Source: Deltaproteobacteria bacterium (GTDB lineage Bacteria; Desulfobacterota; Desulfobulbia; Desulfobulbales; Desulfobulbaceae). Taken from it: 16,160 nt of DNA. A program made the position numbers and the translations under genes. The notes under the pieces are model-generated. The model ran no database searches, was not told the origin of the DNA, and saw only the letters and a list, made by a program, of their open reading frames with translations. The stretch is from the NCBI GenBank assembly GCA_013151365.1, contig JAADIK010000151.1, forward strand, positions 1,973 to 18,132, read 5' to 3'. Below, in pieces: positions 14,476 through 16,160 of the stretch. Numbering within the stretch: position 1 is the first letter of the stretch; each line of letters begins with the position of its first letter.

Positions 14476-16122
14476 TCAACCGGGGAGGACCAGGGGATAA
14501 TAGCGGCCTTCGACTGCGGCGACTTCGCGTTCTTTTCTTGTGGTATCCCAGGATAACTCTGCGGCCATTACCTCGGCGATACGCTGCAGGACATCCCGGC
14601 CCGGCGACCCCGTGTCACCCAGGCCGGACCGGCGCAGGACCACGTCGGCGAGGGTCTCGGCCATCTCTTCGCGGATAAAATAGATAACTTCTCCGGCCTG
14701 CAGATCCGGCTGCCGGCAGAGCCACCGCTCACTATCACGGGAGGCCACGATATATTCGGCAACGCGGACTGAGCGATGCGCATACCTGTCATGCAGGGCG
14801 GCCAGCCGCTCCGCAGCCAAGGAGCCCGGCCAGCCGGGACTTGACGGCCGGTTTATCTTGTCTGTTTTCCGGGCGGGAAGCGGACTTTTTTCGCCGCCCA
14901 GCAGCCGCAGGACTTCGTCGGCGACTATCGGCGCCGTGGTGTATTTGATGCCGCACAGGGAAACGAGACCGGCCGGGCCGCCCGTGTCGGCATGATCGAT
15001 AACCAGGGGATGCTTGGCCAGTGGCACCGTATCGGCGTCCACCTCCTGTTTGTCCGCCATGGGCACCAGGCCGCAATGAAAGAAGCAGATGTCGCCGTAC
15101 TCCAGGCGCAGCGAAGGATAGAGGCTGTTCGCCTCTTCAAGTATCGTCACCAGGTCCTCCCTGGTCGCCCGGACCCTGTCAGGCGCTTGCTCAAAGCGCT
15201 GATACGTTGTCCCGATCATCATCAGTCCCTTCCAGGGCACGAAGAAATATAACCTCCCTCCCCGTTTGATAACGGCATCCGGGTCCCGGTCGTCCCCTGC
15301 CCGGCTTTCGAGTCCGACGGCACAGGTAGCGGTGATCTGTTTACGAACAACCAGGTTCACCGCCTTTGCCCACCGTACCTGCGGCGCCGGCAGGCCGGAG
15401 GCCCGGAGAAGCTCGGCGAACCAGGGTCCCGCACAGTTGATAACCCGGTCGGCCCGAATGGCGAGCGGCGTGCCGGCCAGGAGATCCGTCGCCGTAATCC
15501 CCGTCACTTTGCCGTCTTTGGTAACGATACGGTCCACCCTGATGTAATTGGCGGCCGCTGCTCCGCAATCGCAGGCCGTGAGCAGATACTCGAGAGCGAT
15601 ACGTTCCGTATTGACCGCCAGGCCGTCATACCACACCGCCCCCCCGGTTATCTCGCGCCGGGAAAGATCGGGCAGGATCTTTTTGATCTCCGTCCGCCCC
15701 ATAATCCTGCCGGGCGGCAGCTGTTTCTCCCGGGCAAGCCCCCGGTTCCGGTCCCGGCTGATAAGGTCATTGGCCAGAAAAGCGCTTTTCATCATCAGCC
15801 GGGACCGCATCCCCAGGCCGGCGGTAGGGACGAGACAAGGCAGTGGCGCAACAAGGTGCGGCGCAAAACGCATGATCTCGCGGCGGGACTTGATCGACTC
15901 GCGCATCCGTTTAAAATCCAGATGCTGGAGATAGCGCAAACCGCCATGCAAAATCTTCAGGCTGTTTGCCGAAGTGGCGGCGCAGAAATCTCCCTTCTCA
16001 ACAATCGCGACCTGGTAGCCGGCCGTGGCCAACCGCCAGGCCACCAGGGTTCCGTATATTCCCGCGCCGATAATAACCGCATCAAAGGTCCGGTTTTCCA
16101 GCTCGGTTATCTCTCTTTTCAT
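14476..16122 (-). CDS. glpD: FAD-dependent glycerol-3-phosphate dehydrogenase family protein (GlpD-like)
   Basis: This 548-residue flavoprotein has an N-terminal FAD-binding motif GAGIYG (19-24), the ribose-binding acid E42, and the GlpD-like block LKILHGGLRYL (55-65) followed by APHLVAPLPCLVP. Further landmarks are VINCAGPW, FFVPWKGLMMIGTTY and LCGIKYTTAPIVADEVLRLL, where GlpD proteins usually have GGKWTTYR. It probably oxidises sn-glycerol-3-phosphate to dihydroxyacetone phosphate and passes electrons to quinone at the inner membrane face. The divergence at the GGKWTT region leaves room for a related substrate. The ATG at 16122 is preceded by GGGAGGG. No glycerol kinase or facilitator is in the window, so its operon context is unknown. 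Confidence 0.75.
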   Translation of the reverse strand: MKREITELENRTFDAVIIGAGIYGTLVAWRLATAGYQVAIVEKGDFCAATSANSLKILHGGLRYLQHLDFKRMRESIKSRREIMRFAPHLVAPLPCLVPTAGLGMRSRLMMKSAFLANDLISRDRNRGLAREKQLPPGRIMGRTEIKKILPDLSRREITGGAVWYDGLAVNTERIALEYLLTACDCGAAAANYIRVDRIVTKDGKVTGITATDLLAGTPLAIRADRVINCAGPWFAELLRASGLPAPQVRWAKAVNLVVRKQITATCAVGLESRAGDDRDPDAVIKRGGRLYFFVPWKGLMMIGTTYQRFEQAPDRVRATREDLVTILEEANSLYPSLRLEYGDICFFHCGLVPMADKQEVDADTVPLAKHPLVIDHADTGGPAGLVSLCGIKYTTAPIVADEVLRLLGGEKSPLPARKTDKINRPSSPGWPGSLAAERLAALHDRYAHRSVRVAEYIVASRDSERWLCRQPDLQAGEVIYFIREEMAETLADVVLRRSGLGDTGSPGRDVLQRIAEVMAAELSWDTTRKEREVAAVEGRYYPLVLPG

Positions 16123-16160
16123 TGCCCTCCCAAAAAAATCACCGGTCCCGCAGCAGGGAT

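Overview
The window carries 14 supportable protein-coding genes in a GC-rich, densely packed bacterial chromosome segment. A TtrA/TtrB-type periplasmic molybdoenzyme, a DsrE-family sulfur protein and a dispersed intergenic repeat suggest an anaerobic sulfur-metabolising bacterium, plausibly a Desulfobacterota (deltaproteobacterial) lineage. That taxonomic guess is inference only; there is no rRNA or other marker here.

Left part (1-5523): a short decayed piece of a glycosyltransferase C-terminus lies at the left edge. It is followed by a small DsrE-family protein on the plus strand with a good promoter and ribosome site. A strong bidirectional terminator separates it from a minus-strand block: a Tat-exported four-cluster ferredoxin subunit (TtrB-like), overlapped ATGA-style by a 1020-residue Tat-exported molybdopterin subunit (TtrA-like), then a secreted transglutaminase-fold protein. 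No TtrC/NrfD membrane anchor is encoded, and TtrB lacks one cluster cysteine.

Middle (5524-10136): a 540-bp noncoding stretch holds a nested inverted-repeat element. Next comes a minus-strand surface-glycan-like cluster, read in the order SAM methyltransferase, SAM methyltransferase, GT4-type glycosyltransferase, NAD-dependent sugar epimerase. The second methyltransferase and the glycosyltransferase overlap at a TTGA (stop TGA / start TTG).

Right part (10137-14245): a complete arsenic-resistance operon arsR-acr3-arsC-arsD-arsA on the plus strand. Its promoter is wrapped around a perfect palindrome, and its first gene appears to be leaderless. ArsC reduces arsenate to arsenite, ArsD hands arsenite to the ArsA ATPase, and ArsA energises the Acr3 permease. 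ArsR is the As(III)-responsive repressor. Copies of a 55-bp inverted repeat, or its left half, sit in the operon's intergenic gaps and upstream of other transcription units in the window.

Far right (14246-16160): a 230-bp gap with no convincing gene, then a GlpD-family FAD dehydrogenase on the minus strand, complete within the window. The most interesting points are the repeat family with a split copy and covarying hairpins, the cysteine-to-leucine change in TtrB's third cluster, the missing membrane subunit, and the leaderless arsR.
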